Source of the DNA: JACKBC01 sp041391125
GTDB lineage: Bacteria; Chloroflexota; Anaerolineae; Caldilineales; Caldilineaceae
Direction: 5' to 3'
Assembly (NCBI GenBank): GCA_041391125.1
Contig: JAWKON010000027.1
Location: 36,614 to 100,613 of the forward strand
DNA length: 64,000 nt
The notes under the pieces were generated by a model. It made no database searches, was not told the origin of the DNA, and saw nothing but the letters and a program-made list of their open reading frames with translations. The position numbers and the translations under genes were made by a program. Shown here piece after piece: positions 8,649 to 18,913 of this stretch (positions are counted from its first letter, which is position 1; each line of letters opens with the position of its first letter).

Positions 8649-9105
8649 AGATTGGCATGTTTTCACGTTTACCGGCGCCATGCGGGTCTTTGCGTGGAAA
8701 CATTAAAAATAGGAGTAAAAGGATGACATAAGTCGGCAGTTTCAGGCAGCAATCGTTTTTAGTGTCCAAATGATTTATACAGGCCATTGAGATTCAGTTC
8801 ATCTCTATACTTGGCTCTGTCATAGATGAAAATCGACTACTCGGCTAAAATCATCCGAATCCCCTTTTCATCTATGCCAACCGCGAGTATAACTTCGTTG
8901 CACGCTGTACCTCAAGCGCTCCCAACAAATTCTTTTCCGCGCGACACTTAAATCCCGCTATCCGGCTGTTATCAACGCGGCTGTATTTCACCGTAACGAT
9001 AACGCCGATATTGGGCTTTTTGCATTTCAAGTTTGCTCTCGTCCAAATGTTGGTTTTTATCAGGCGGGCGCCGTTTTTGCAGTTTTGCATTAGAAAGGTA
9101 AGTCT
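8649..9105. other. Intergenic region upstream of the giant surface protein
   Basis: 457 bases with no gene. It contains copy 2 of the dispersed palindrome (8805-8891). The downstream start has GAAAGGTAAG just ahead of the ATG at 9106. The promoter of the surface cluster should lie here, but no clear -35/-10 pair stands out. Confidence 0.5.
8805..8891 (-). repeat. Dispersed ~87-bp palindromic element, copy 2 (inverted relative to copy 1)
   Basis: The arms TATACTTGGCTCTGTCATAG and the complement of TATACTCGCGGTTGGCATAG share an inner ATAGATGAAAA, so the element can form a long hairpin. It is the reverse complement of copy 1 at 6534-6620. Together the two copies bracket the response regulator and the SRPBCC gene. 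Confidence 0.78.
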
Positions 9106-12100
9106 ATGAAATCAATCCACTTTTTACGCAAATGGGATCGACATCGCTGGGGGCAGCAAGCATTTCGCCTGACCCTGATTCTGGCCATGATGATCTCAAG
9201 TTTGGGATCGTCAACTCAATACGCATTCGCCGATGGGCCGACCACAGGACGCAATATTTTCCTGCCCTTGGCCAACGCCGGCGCCGACGTTCCGACGGCC
9301 GCCTCTGTCAATGCGCAGAGCAACCCGACGGGGGGAAAGGATCTCTTCCTGCCGTTAGTTTCCTCGAATGCGGCCAATAATGCGGAAGCCAGCCCGAACA
9401 CCCCGACCACAACGACGGGCAAGGTGCAGGCGGCGGCCACCAACACCATGTCGCTGAGCGTGATCAGCGCCCGCACCGAGCCGCGCGCTTTTGGCGGCGC
9501 CGGTGTAGTGAAGGGTGACGCCATCACCGAATTCAAATACATCATCAATATTGACAACACCGGCACCACGGAACAGCGTTCGCCGTCCGATGGCTGCTCG
9601 CCCGCCGAAGGGGCGGACTATCCGGCTTCTTGTCACTGGACTTCAGTTGCCGGCATCGCCAGCTCCAGCCCTGTTTTTACCCAGGGCGATCAGGATGATT
9701 TCAATGGCGTGAACGGCAATAACTTGAACCTGCCTGACGGTCGCTATTTGATTTCAGTGCTGGCCGATGGCTATAAGCTGGATGGCGTCCACATTAGCGT
9801 CCCCTTGGACAATTCCAACGTGGTGGTGGAGTTGCAGCCGCAACCGCTGCCCGACGCCACGCTCCACGCCATTGTCTTCGAAGACATCTCGCCCACCAAT
9901 GGCGCGCCCGATGTGCCTGCCGAACACGGTTTGGCCGGCTTTGTTGGCCACATTTTGGACTATTTGGGCGATGTGACCACCGATGTGTACGGCAACCCGC
10001 TCTGTACGGTTTATGAGGGCGAAGATCCGGTTACCCACGTCATTCCGTTGGGCAGTCTCGATGCCGACATGCTGCCTATCCCCATCCCGGGTACAGGTGG
10101 TGAGTGCGTTAGTGACGCCAATGGCGACCTGGTTATCCCGCACTTGGGACCCAATCGTTACGCCTTTTCGGCCGTGGCGCCGGATGGCCAGAACTGGATC
10201 CAAACCACCACGCTGGAAGGCAACCACGACTGGGACGCCTGGCTCATGGAAGGCCACACCGGTCTGGATACCGAGTTTGTCGTGGCGGGTGAACCGTTCC
10301 CGGCCATCATTTTTGGCTTTGTAAAGCAATCCACGCCTAATCTAGGTGGCAGCGGTCATATTAAAGGCGTCGTTACGGCCGCCAAAACCTATGTGCCCGC
10401 CAATGGCGGTACGGCTTTGCCCGGCACCATCTGGGGCGGCCTGGCCGGTATGAAGCTCGACCAGCCCATTGAAAACCCCTGGATCAGCCTCACCGATCTG
10501 ACCAATGGCGACACCGCCGTTTATATTGGGCAAGGCGACGCCAATGGCGCTTTCGATATTCCCAATGTACCCGATGGCAATTACACCCTCACCTATTGGG
10601 ATGAGCCGCAAAACTATATTTTGGACTTGCTCAACGTCACCGTAAGCAATGGCCAAACGGTGGATATGGGCATCTTGCCGCTGACCGGCTGGTGGACCAA
10701 GTTTGACGGTTATGTCTTCAACGACCTCAACCGCAATGGCATCAAAGACGCCGGCGAACCGGGCGTGCCGGGCATCACGCTGACCATGCGCAAACGCGAA
10801 AACTCGTTGATGGATCGCGGCGCCACGGTTGTGACGACCCAGGCCGATGGTTACTACGTTATGGAAAATGCCTACCCCATGACCGAATGGCTGGTCATGG
10901 AGGCCTATAATGACCTGATGTACACTACCGGCGTCACCTATCAGGCTGACAACCAACCCACGCCCACCACTATTTTGGGCGCCGGCGTGGATGTGAGCGT
11001 GCTGCCAATCATTGGTCTATCGGGCCGTCTGGACTGGGGCGTCCATTTCTACGACGCCACCGGCGCCACCAATGGCCTGGATCCGCGCAATGGCGGCATT
11101 GTGGGTACCGTCAGCTATGACACCACCCGCAACGAGCTGGACGCCCAATTTGCCGCGGTCGAAGACTGGCAGCCCGGCGTCTCTGACCTAACTGTCAACC
11201 TGTATGCAACGGTGCCTTGCACGGCCAATGGTGCAGCTTGTGACGTTACGGGCCGCTATGAGCTGGCGGCCGATGGCTCCTATGCCAAAGGCAATCTGCT
11301 CAACACCTACGTCACCGAGACCTGGACCAAGCCTGGCGCTAACAACAATGAGAACGGCGACGGCAACTGTGTCCCGCGCGACGTGAACGGCAACCGCGTA
11401 CCCTATCCCGCCGGCCAGCAGGTCACTAATTCGGACACTGACTGTTTGGAAGGCCCGCTCATGGGCGTGCAGTTCCAGGCTGGCTTCTCGGCGGTGGACG
11501 GCAACTATGGCTTTGGTGATGGCTGTTTCAACGGCACGCTCGACGCCACCGACCCCGCCAATCCCGTCTGTGTGGGCGGCACGTTTACGGCGCTACCCGG
11601 CGGCCGTGACTATCTGGTCGAGGTGGAGATTCCGACCGAGGCTGACGTTTTTGGCGCCGACGCGGCCCATCCGACGCGACCCATTTATAATGTAACCCGC
11701 GAAGAAGACATCAACATCGGCAACGGCGACCAGTTCATTCCGCAGGTGCCGCCGCCAGCCTGTGCCGGCGAGCTGCACATCGTCGATGTTGCGAATGTCC
11801 TGCCAGATAACTATGGCCCGCTAACGCTCGACGATCCGTCCGGCAACGGCGGCAGCTCCATTAATGTGCCAGGTTCAACGCCGACAATCAACCCCACCTT
11901 TGAGGGGATTACGTCGCCTTTCGAAGGCACGGCCAAACCATTGTGCGATGTCAAACTGGTGCCGCTCAACAATGGTCGCTCGATTGTGCCAACCTTTAAC
12001 CTATATACCGACGTGCCGCTGCCGGGCCGCTTCTGGGGTCTGCTGGTGGACGATCTGAACTTCTCGTCCAATCCGCAATCGCTGCTCTATGGCGAAAAGG

Positions 12101-15100
12101 CGGGCATTCCCTTTGCGCCCGTGGGCATCTACGACTGGGCCAACCGGCTGGTCGCCACCGTCGAGTCCGACTATAACGGTCTCTTCGACGTGTTGCTGCC
12201 CTCCACCAATCGCATCAACTGCCCCACGCCATCGGGCGTCTGCGCCAATCTGTTCCGCTTTGTGGGCAACGATCCGGGCGTTCCCGGCCAACTGAACGCC
12301 AACTACCGGCCCGAGTTCCGCACCATTGCGGCAGAATTTGAAGCCATCCCCGGCTTGATCGTACCGGCGGACCTGGCGCCCACGCAGGTCGGCGTCACCG
12401 TGCAGTTGCCGGGCGGCCAGGCGCAGTTGGTTTCGTGTCCGGTGGCCTCCACCACGCCGCAGTTGTTCACCGTGTCGCAGCCCTATGTCAACGGCAGCGG
12501 CTCGATCAATATCCAGGGCTTGGGCTTTGGCGCTCCTGGCCAGGTGACGCTGGACGGCACGATTGTGCTGCCAACTTCCAACTGGAGCGATACCAGTATC
12601 GATGTGACGATACCAGCCGGTACGCCTGTGGGGCCGCACCAGTTGGACGTGATCCGCGACAACGGGGAATCGACCATCAACGGTCTGACCTTCCACGTGC
12701 TGGGGAGCAGCGTTGCGCCGTTCCCGGCTGGAGCGGTTCTCGACAACTTCAACCGCAGCACGGGCAGCACCAACCAAACGCTGGGCGGCAGCTGGAGTGG
12801 CGCAACATTGTCGGCGCTGTATCGCATTACGCCAAGTTCACCGGCAAGCGAGGCAAATCAGGCGCAGGTGCGCAGCCTCGGCGGCAACATATACCGGAGC
12901 GCTGGCAGTCCTTTTGGCGCCAATCAAGACGCCTACTTCACCTTCACAAAAACTATCGTGGCCAGCAATAACCGGCAGGGTGGCGTCTTGCTCAAGGTTG
13001 GCACAGGCGGCGGTGGGATAATCAATAGCTTCATCAGCGCCACCTATAACGCCACCACCAGCAGCGTGGATGTGGCGACCGCTACGAGTACTCTGCAGAC
13101 GCTGGCCCCGACGACGCGAGCCACGTTTACCGGCGTCACTTTTGCCAATGGTGATACGCTGGGCGCGCGCGCTCTGGCGGACGGTACCGTAAACGTCTAC
13201 AAGAATGGCGCCCTGATCGGCAGCACCAATGTCTCGGCTTTCTTTACGGCCAGCAGCGGCAGAATTGGCGTCCGTTTCGCAGCCCCCAGCATTGTCAATA
13301 ATTTCAACCCCAGTAACGACGTGCGTTTCGACAACTTTGGCGGCGGTAATGTTTCCGTCTCGGCGGGCGCTACGTACACGCCAAACCTGTACGAAGTCGG
13401 CCCCGGCAAAACGTACGCCACCATCCAGAGCGCCATCAACGCGGCCCAGGCCAGCAATGGCAATGACCTGGTTGTGGTCTACCCCGGTCAGGCCGATTTG
13501 TCTAACCCGCGCTTGAACCCGCGTGGCGCCTACTATGAGAATCTGATCATCAACTCGCCGATCAAGCTGCAGGGCGTGGGTCCGGGCGGCTTCCAGGGTC
13601 CAACCGACTACGTCCCCGGCTCGATTATCGACGGCGGCGCCTTTGGCGGCGACGGCGTAGTAGCGGATAACTGGTACACCACCATCGCAGGCATTACGTG
13701 GGACGGCAACCAGACCATCTTTGATGGCGCCGTGGTTTCCATCTTTGCCCAAGCCAACGGGGCTGCCGCCTTTACCAGCAACTACAAAGCCAGCATCGAC
13801 GGCTTTGATCTGCGCGGCGGCAATCAAGAGGGTTTCCCCGGCAATATCAACGTGATTGGCGGTTTGCCCACCGGCGCTCCGGCCAACCTGGTTACCCAGG
13901 GCGGCGCAGTCTTTGCCAATGGCTATGCCCGCTATCTGCAGATCACCAACAACACGGTGCAGAATAACGGCGGCGCCTACGGCACAATCCGCATCGGCAA
14001 TCCCGACCTGCCGGCGCCGGATACCGACAACCAGAACGAGAATGTGCGCATTGCCAAGAACCGCATCATTCAGAATGCCGGCACCAATCTGGCGGGTGGC
14101 ATCGGCCTCTTTGCCGGCGCCGACAACTATGAAGTGGCGCAGAACGACCTGTGCGGCAACTTCTCGGCGGAGTATGGCGGCGGCATGACCGTCTACGGTC
14201 TCAGCCCCAGCGGTCGCATTCACGACAACCGCATCTACTTCAATCGCTCGTACGATGAAGGCGGCGGCGTGATGATTGCCGGTCAACTGCCGGCCAATCC
14301 GGGATCGCTCTCGCCGGGCTCCGGTGCTGTCGACATCTATAACAACACCATCCAGGCCAATCTGGCCAACGATGATGGCGGCGGCATCCGCTTCCTGATG
14401 GCGGGCAACTTCCCGATGAATGTCTATAACAACATGATCGTGAATAATGTCTCCACGCATGAAGGCGGCGGCATCGGCATCAACGATGCGCCCAATGTGC
14501 GGGTCTACAACAACACCATCATGAAGAACCAGACCACGGCCACGGCGGTGACCAGCAACGGTCAAGCAGCTCCGGCCGGCCTGTCGACCTCGCAGAACAG
14601 CGCTGCGCTGCAGGCGACACTGCCCGGTACTGCGCCCATCTTTAGCAACCCGCTGCTCTTTAACAACATCTTCTGGGACAACCGGGCGGGTACGCTGAAT
14701 CTGGGCCAGAGCACCGTGACCGGTCTTAGCGACGCCAGCCCCGACCACTGGGATCTGGGTGTGGCTGACGGTACGGGCATCCTGGCGCCGACCAACTCGA
14801 TTATTCAGCAGCTGCCGGGCGCGGGCGTTCGCAACTATACCGATAGCGCCAATAATCACTCGGACCCGGCCGTGATCAACCCGTATGATATTGCGGTCGC
14901 CTTCAACGGCTGGCGCACCAATCCCAACTTTATTGGGGCCATTCTGGTCGCCGTGGATCTGCCGCTTTCGCAGATGGGCAACTACCACATTGCCGATACG
15001 TCGCCAGCGGTCAATCTGGGCGCCGCCAGCAAGAGCGGCGTCAATGCACCGGCGACGGATATTGATGGCGATGCACGCGCAACGACCAACATCGAGGCCG

Positions 15101-15780
15101 GCGCCGATGAAATCGCGACCGTCGGCGGCGGCGGTGGCGGTGGCGGCGGTGGTGGCGGCGGTGGCGGTGGTGGCGGCGGAACCGTTCCGTTCCCGGCCAC
15201 TGCCCTGCTGGATAACTTCAACCGCGGCTCTGGCTCAACCACGCCGTTGGGCGCCAACTGGTTGGGGGATACAGCCACCAATCAATTCCGCATCAACAGC
15301 AACAACGCCCAGTCGCGCAACAGCGCCGGCGGCAACATCTGGTGGAACCAGTCATTTGGCGCCAACCAGGAAGCCTCTATGACGCTGGTCAGCATCGGCA
15401 CGACCAATCGGCGGACCACGCGCTGGCAGGGGTTGCTGCTCAAGTTCAACGGCAGCAATCCCAACGACATCAACGCCACCGGCATCGACGTGCGCTATCG
15501 CACCACCACCGGCGTCACCGTGCGCACCAAAGCGGCGGGCGGCGCCTGGGTGGAGCAGATCACGTTCCCGGGTACCTTCAACACCAACGACGTGTTGGGC
15601 GCCCGTGCGCAGGCCGATGGCACGGTATCCGTCTATCTGAACGGTGTGCTGGTGGGCAGCGTCGACGTGACCCAAGGCGGGACCACCAACCTCTGGGCGC
15701 AGGGCGGCGGCTACATCGGGGCGACCTACAGCTTTAACAACGGCCGCTTCGACAACTTTAGCGGCGGCAACATGCCCTAA
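9106..15780 (+). CDS. Giant secreted multidomain beta-helix surface protein (2224 aa)
   Basis: The protein has an export signal (hydrophobic 21-37, cleavage likely after AFA near 42). The mature N-terminus carries two short motifs, IFLPLA (51-56) and LFLPLV (80-85). Further along are carboxypeptidase-regulatory/Ig-like modules, an SdrD-B-like module near 532-592 (GYVFNDLNRNGIKDAGEPGV), an IPT/TIG-like domain about 1118-1200, a jelly-roll module about 1210-1419 and a right-handed parallel beta-helix about 1428-2002 with repeated YNNTI and DDGGG turns. A run of 19 glycines (2007-2025) leads to a second copy of the jelly-roll (2031-2224, beginning LLDNFNR). No catalytic residues are evident; a scaffold, adhesin or carbohydrate-binding role is inferred. 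It heads the multicopper-oxidase cluster, and the whole 6.7-kb frame is intact. Confidence 0.9.
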   Translation: MKSIHFLRKWDRHRWGQQAFRLTLILAMMISSLGSSTQYAFADGPTTGRNIFLPLANAGADVPTAASVNAQSNPTGGKDLFLPLVSSNAANNAEASPNTPTTTTGKVQAAATNTMSLSVISARTEPRAFGGAGVVKGDAITEFKYIINIDNTGTTEQRSPSDGCSPAEGADYPASCHWTSVAGIASSSPVFTQGDQDDFNGVNGNNLNLPDGRYLISVLADGYKLDGVHISVPLDNSNVVVELQPQPLPDATLHAIVFEDISPTNGAPDVPAEHGLAGFVGHILDYLGDVTTDVYGNPLCTVYEGEDPVTHVIPLGSLDADMLPIPIPGTGGECVSDANGDLVIPHLGPNRYAFSAVAPDGQNWIQTTTLEGNHDWDAWLMEGHTGLDTEFVVAGEPFPAIIFGFVKQSTPNLGGSGHIKGVVTAAKTYVPANGGTALPGTIWGGLAGMKLDQPIENPWISLTDLTNGDTAVYIGQGDANGAFDIPNVPDGNYTLTYWDEPQNYILDLLNVTVSNGQTVDMGILPLTGWWTKFDGYVFNDLNRNGIKDAGEPGVPGITLTMRKRENSLMDRGATVVTTQADGYYVMENAYPMTEWLVMEAYNDLMYTTGVTYQADNQPTPTTILGAGVDVSVLPIIGLSGRLDWGVHFYDATGATNGLDPRNGGIVGTVSYDTTRNELDAQFAAVEDWQPGVSDLTVNLYATVPCTANGAACDVTGRYELAADGSYAKGNLLNTYVTETWTKPGANNNENGDGNCVPRDVNGNRVPYPAGQQVTNSDTDCLEGPLMGVQFQAGFSAVDGNYGFGDGCFNGTLDATDPANPVCVGGTFTALPGGRDYLVEVEIPTEADVFGADAAHPTRPIYNVTREEDINIGNGDQFIPQVPPPACAGELHIVDVANVLPDNYGPLTLDDPSGNGGSSINVPGSTPTINPTFEGITSPFEGTAKPLCDVKLVPLNNGRSIVPTFNLYTDVPLPGRFWGLLVDDLNFSSNPQSLLYGEKAGIPFAPVGIYDWANRLVATVESDYNGLFDVLLPSTNRINCPTPSGVCANLFRFVGNDPGVPGQLNANYRPEFRTIAAEFEAIPGLIVPADLAPTQVGVTVQLPGGQAQLVSCPVASTTPQLFTVSQPYVNGSGSINIQGLGFGAPGQVTLDGTIVLPTSNWSDTSIDVTIPAGTPVGPHQLDVIRDNGESTINGLTFHVLGSSVAPFPAGAVLDNFNRSTGSTNQTLGGSWSGATLSALYRITPSSPASEANQAQVRSLGGNIYRSAGSPFGANQDAYFTFTKTIVASNNRQGGVLLKVGTGGGGIINSFISATYNATTSSVDVATATSTLQTLAPTTRATFTGVTFANGDTLGARALADGTVNVYKNGALIGSTNVSAFFTASSGRIGVRFAAPSIVNNFNPSNDVRFDNFGGGNVSVSAGATYTPNLYEVGPGKTYATIQSAINAAQASNGNDLVVVYPGQADLSNPRLNPRGAYYENLIINSPIKLQGVGPGGFQGPTDYVPGSIIDGGAFGGDGVVADNWYTTIAGITWDGNQTIFDGAVVSIFAQANGAAAFTSNYKASIDGFDLRGGNQEGFPGNINVIGGLPTGAPANLVTQGGAVFANGYARYLQITNNTVQNNGGAYGTIRIGNPDLPAPDTDNQNENVRIAKNRIIQNAGTNLAGGIGLFAGADNYEVAQNDLCGNFSAEYGGGMTVYGLSPSGRIHDNRIYFNRSYDEGGGVMIAGQLPANPGSLSPGSGAVDIYNNTIQANLANDDGGGIRFLMAGNFPMNVYNNMIVNNVSTHEGGGIGINDAPNVRVYNNTIMKNQTTATAVTSNGQAAPAGLSTSQNSAALQATLPGTAPIFSNPLLFNNIFWDNRAGTLNLGQSTVTGLSDASPDHWDLGVADGTGILAPTNSIIQQLPGAGVRNYTDSANNHSDPAVINPYDIAVAFNGWRTNPNFIGAILVAVDLPLSQMGNYHIADTSPAVNLGAASKSGVNAPATDIDGDARATTNIEAGADEIATVGGGGGGGGGGGGGGGGGGGTVPFPATALLDNFNRGSGSTTPLGANWLGDTATNQFRINSNNAQSRNSAGGNIWWNQSFGANQEASMTLVSIGTTNRRTTRWQGLLLKFNGSNPNDINATGIDVRYRTTTGVTVRTKAAGGAWVEQITFPGTFNTNDVLGARAQADGTVSVYLNGVLVGSVDVTQGGTTNLWAQGGGYIGATYSFNNGRFDNFSGGNMP

Positions 15781-15793
15781 ACTACGTATCACC

Positions 15794-15827
15794 GGGTGAG
15801 GACGGACCCACCGGTCCGCCCTCACCC
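15794..15827 (+). terminator. Intercistronic hairpin
   Basis: GGGTGAGGACGGAC (15794-15807) pairs with GTCCGCCCTCACCC (15814-15827) with a single mismatch and a 6-base loop. It lies between the giant protein stop and the multicopper oxidase start. No T-run follows, so read-through with differential expression is plausible. Confidence 0.6.
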
Positions 15828-15850
15828 CCGATATGCCTAGGAGATATTAA

Positions 15851-17269
15851 ATGCGTAATAATTCATCGTCCATTCAATTGAATCGGCGCAACTTCCTTAA
15901 GATGGCCGGCAGCGCCGCCCTGCTCACCGCGGGGGCCGCGGCCATGCCCGGCATGTTGCGGCGGACGCTGCTGCCAGAGGCGGTTGCCGAGGCGCAAAGC
16001 CCTTATGATCTATACTATGCCGGCACCGACGGCTGGATCTACCTGCCGCCCACACCGCAGATCAATCTGCCGGGTACGAATACAGCGATCCATCCTGATC
16101 CGCTGGCGCCGGCCCCGTTCAATACCTATATATTCGGTTTTCGCAATGTGTCTGGCATGACCACGGAACAGAAAAATAATCAGAAAAACAAGGCGCAACA
16201 CAACGCGCCGCTCTTCTGGGTCAATCAATTTGATCCCGGCAATCCGGTCGATTTTCGGATGCAGGTGACCAACGTTGGTCTGGCGCTGCGCCCGGATCTC
16301 TTCGATGCCCACACGCTGCACTGGCACGGTTTCCGCAACGTCATCCCCTTCTTTGATGGCGAGCCCAGCGGCTCGATTGCGGTGCCCACCGGGGCCAATT
16401 TCACCTATATCTACCGTCCGCGCGAAGAAGGCACCTACATGTTCCACTGTCACGTGGAAGATGTGGAGCACGTTCACATGGGGATGACTGGCCTCGTGTT
16501 TGTGCGCCCGCTGCAGAATGGCAACACGTCATTCTATCCCAGCGGCAAGTATGCCTATAACGACGGCAACGGCTTAACCGGCTATGATCGCGAATACGCC
16601 ATGTTCCTCAGCGAAGTGTGGGCCGAATCGCACTGGGCCGATGCGCACATCCAACTGCCGGAATGGAGCGACTATCGGGCGGACTTTGCGCTGCTCAACG
16701 GCCGCGTCTACCCCGATACGCTGGCGCCCAATGCGCCCATCAATGCGGCGGCCTCCGTACATGCGCTAGCGGTAGAGACGATCAACAATCCGGGCCAGCC
16801 CGACGACGGTGAGCTGGTGGCGCCGCCGGGGCGCCCCGAACTGCAATATCAGCCGCACTCCTCGCGCATCACCTGTCAACCCAACGAGCGGGTGCTGCTA
16901 CGCTTTGCCAACCTGGGCTTTAAAGAGGAGGCCATGACGCTGGCCGGCATCCAAATGCGCGTCATCGGGCGCGACGCCACACTCATGCGCGGGCGCGACG
17001 GCACGGACACCAGCTACGAAACGGATACCATCATTATCGGCGCTGGTGAAAGCTACGATGTGATCTTCACGGCGCCGGCCTACTCGGGTGGTTCCGGTTC
17101 AACGGGATTGGGATACGACTCCTATCTGCTTTACAACCGGGCCTATACGCGTTCCAACAATCTGGCGACGGGCGGCTTTGGCGGCCAGGCCACGGAGGTC
17201 CACGTATTCCCCACCGGTCAGATAGCTGCCCAACAGTATCCTAATGATTGGGGCAACCCTCCCGCCTAA
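15851..17269 (+). CDS. Tat-exported multicopper oxidase-like protein
   Basis: 472 residues. A twin-arginine signal (NRRNFLKMAGSAALL, residues ~13-27) predicts folded, probably cofactor-loaded export. Cupredoxin domain 1 carries His154 and the HWHG motif (His157, His159). It is followed by a HCH cluster with His199, Cys200, His201 and further His207, His209, Met212 in the pattern HCH-x5-H-x-H-x2-M. This is close to, but not identical with, the canonical HCH-x3-H-x4-M of type-1/type-3 sites. The C-terminal cupredoxin-like half (from ~340) shows no HxH motif where a third ligand set would be expected. GGAG-like bases precede the ATG. It is followed by two further cupredoxin proteins. Oxidase activity is plausible but unproven. 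Confidence 0.88.
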   Translation: MRNNSSSIQLNRRNFLKMAGSAALLTAGAAAMPGMLRRTLLPEAVAEAQSPYDLYYAGTDGWIYLPPTPQINLPGTNTAIHPDPLAPAPFNTYIFGFRNVSGMTTEQKNNQKNKAQHNAPLFWVNQFDPGNPVDFRMQVTNVGLALRPDLFDAHTLHWHGFRNVIPFFDGEPSGSIAVPTGANFTYIYRPREEGTYMFHCHVEDVEHVHMGMTGLVFVRPLQNGNTSFYPSGKYAYNDGNGLTGYDREYAMFLSEVWAESHWADAHIQLPEWSDYRADFALLNGRVYPDTLAPNAPINAAASVHALAVETINNPGQPDDGELVAPPGRPELQYQPHSSRITCQPNERVLLRFANLGFKEEAMTLAGIQMRVIGRDATLMRGRDGTDTSYETDTIIIGAGESYDVIFTAPAYSGGSGSTGLGYDSYLLYNRAYTRSNNLATGGFGGQATEVHVFPTGQIAAQQYPNDWGNPPA

Positions 17270-17303
17270 ACCCATCCGTTCGCTGATGATAAGGAGCAAT
17301 AAA

Positions 17304-18896
17304 ATGAGTAAATCAAGTATTAAGTGGATGCGACTGGGATTAGTGCTGGTGCTTACGCTGATGTTGTTGCCAAGCGCTCAGGGCACCTACGCCATCGAGG
17401 CCGCCGGTCCAATTGCACAAAGCAATCCCGTCGATCAGTCGGGCGCCGATGACGCGGACGCCCCAGACCATTCTTTCTATCTACCCGCCATATCGGGGCC
17501 TGGCAGCCAGACGGCAACATCTAACCCGACAGCCGCCAGTCTTACCGACACCACCACGGGAGGGACCATCTTTCTGCCCCTGGCGGCAAGTGGGGCCACT
17601 TCGAATGCCGCCGAACCGGTCGCCGTCGTGCAAAGCGCGGCCAACACGACCAATCCAGTGGGCATCGTCTGCACCTATGGCGCCAGCCCCAACCCGACCT
17701 TTACGTTGACCGCCAAAGACGGCTACATTACGCTGCCGGACGGCAACACCGCCTACATGTGGGGCTATTCGGAAGGCAGCAACGGCTTCCAGCACCCCGG
17801 CCCGGTGTTATGCGTCAATAAGGGCGATACGGTGACGGTTGTGCTGCAAAACACGCTGAGCGAAGATGTCTCCATCGTCTTCCCCGGCCACGAGAATGTG
17901 TTGGCCAACGGCGTGCAAGCCCAACCGCAATTTAGCAGTGGCGTCTTGACCTCGTTGACCAACGTGGCGGCGCCCGGCGGCAGCGTCACCTATAGCTTTG
18001 TGGCCGGCGAGCCTGGCACCTATCTCTACGAAAGCGGCGCCAACCCGCGCAAGCAGGTGAGCATGGGGCTCTTTGGCGCCTTGATTGTGCGGCCCACCGC
18101 CGTGCCGACGCTGCCGGCAGCCGGCCCGGATGCGAACCCGGCCCATTATGCCTATGATCGTTCCGACAGTGTATTCATGCCGCAGGAAGAGTTCATGGTG
18201 CTATTGTCGGAAATCGACCCCTATCAGCATCAGGCGGCCGAAAATGGCGTACCCTACAATCTGAACAACTATAAGCCGCGCTATTGGCTGATCAACGGGC
18301 GCGGCTTCCCGGACAGCATTGCCGACAACTTTGCCTCTTGGCTGCCCACGCAGCCTTATGGCGCTCTGGCCCGCGTCCACGAGTTTCATCCCAATGAAAC
18401 GCTATCGCCGAGCGACCCCAATTATCATCCGTATCCGGGCATGATCCGCTATCTGAATGTGGGGACCGAGGATTATCCATTCCACCCGCACGGCAACAAC
18501 GGTCTGGTCATTGGCCGCGACGGGCGGGCCTTGGCGGGCGCCGGCGGTGAGGATCTCTCCTTTGAGAAGTTCGACATCAACATTGGCCCTGGCCAAACTT
18601 GGGACGTGATCTTCAAATGGTACGACGCCGAGCACTATAATCCGACGACCAATCCCGTACCGGTCACGGTTCCCAATTTGCCCAACATGGTCTACGGCAC
18701 GTTCTACGGCGGCAGCCCCTATCTGGGGTCGACGGGTACCATTCCCACCGGCGGTGAAGGGCTCAACCAGTGTGGCGAGTTCTACATTATCTCGCACAAC
18801 CACGCCCTCTATCAGATCACCTCTTGGGGTGTGAACATGACCGGGCCCATCACCTATCTGCGGGTCGACCCGCCGCTGCCTAACAACTGTCCATAA
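17304..18896 (+). CDS. Sec-exported cupredoxin / multicopper oxidase-like protein
   Basis: 530 residues from the ATG at 17304, chosen because AAGGAG stands seven bases upstream; an ATG at 17244 would overlap the previous gene. A signal peptide ends near TYA (30). Two FLP-type motifs follow, FYLPAI (58-63) and IFLPLA (89-94), as in the giant protein upstream. Two cupredoxin-like domains follow, the first with typical NKGDTVTVVLQN and GEPGTYLYESG segments. The only visible HxH motif is HPHG (His394, His396), resembling the third ligand motif of multicopper oxidases. Other ligand motifs appear absent, so it is either a structural partner or supplies ligands in trans. Confidence 0.85.
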   Translation: MSKSSIKWMRLGLVLVLTLMLLPSAQGTYAIEAAGPIAQSNPVDQSGADDADAPDHSFYLPAISGPGSQTATSNPTAASLTDTTTGGTIFLPLAASGATSNAAEPVAVVQSAANTTNPVGIVCTYGASPNPTFTLTAKDGYITLPDGNTAYMWGYSEGSNGFQHPGPVLCVNKGDTVTVVLQNTLSEDVSIVFPGHENVLANGVQAQPQFSSGVLTSLTNVAAPGGSVTYSFVAGEPGTYLYESGANPRKQVSMGLFGALIVRPTAVPTLPAAGPDANPAHYAYDRSDSVFMPQEEFMVLLSEIDPYQHQAAENGVPYNLNNYKPRYWLINGRGFPDSIADNFASWLPTQPYGALARVHEFHPNETLSPSDPNYHPYPGMIRYLNVGTEDYPFHPHGNNGLVIGRDGRALAGAGGEDLSFEKFDINIGPGQTWDVIFKWYDAEHYNPTTNPVPVTVPNLPNMVYGTFYGGSPYLGSTGTIPTGGEGLNQCGEFYIISHNHALYQITSWGVNMTGPITYLRVDPPLPNNCP

Positions 18897-18913
18897 GGGC
18901 TACGGAGATTATT

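Noticed and set aside
12838..14988. 716-aa open frame on the minus strand inside the 2224-aa gene
   Set aside because: It is antisense to an intact gene with clear domains; its His/Val/Arg-rich composition is the usual product of reading GC-rich beta-helix codons backwards, and no start signal or family is seen.
15794..15827. Hairpin as a riboswitch
   Set aside because: Too short and without conserved aptamer elements; treated as a simple intercistronic hairpin.
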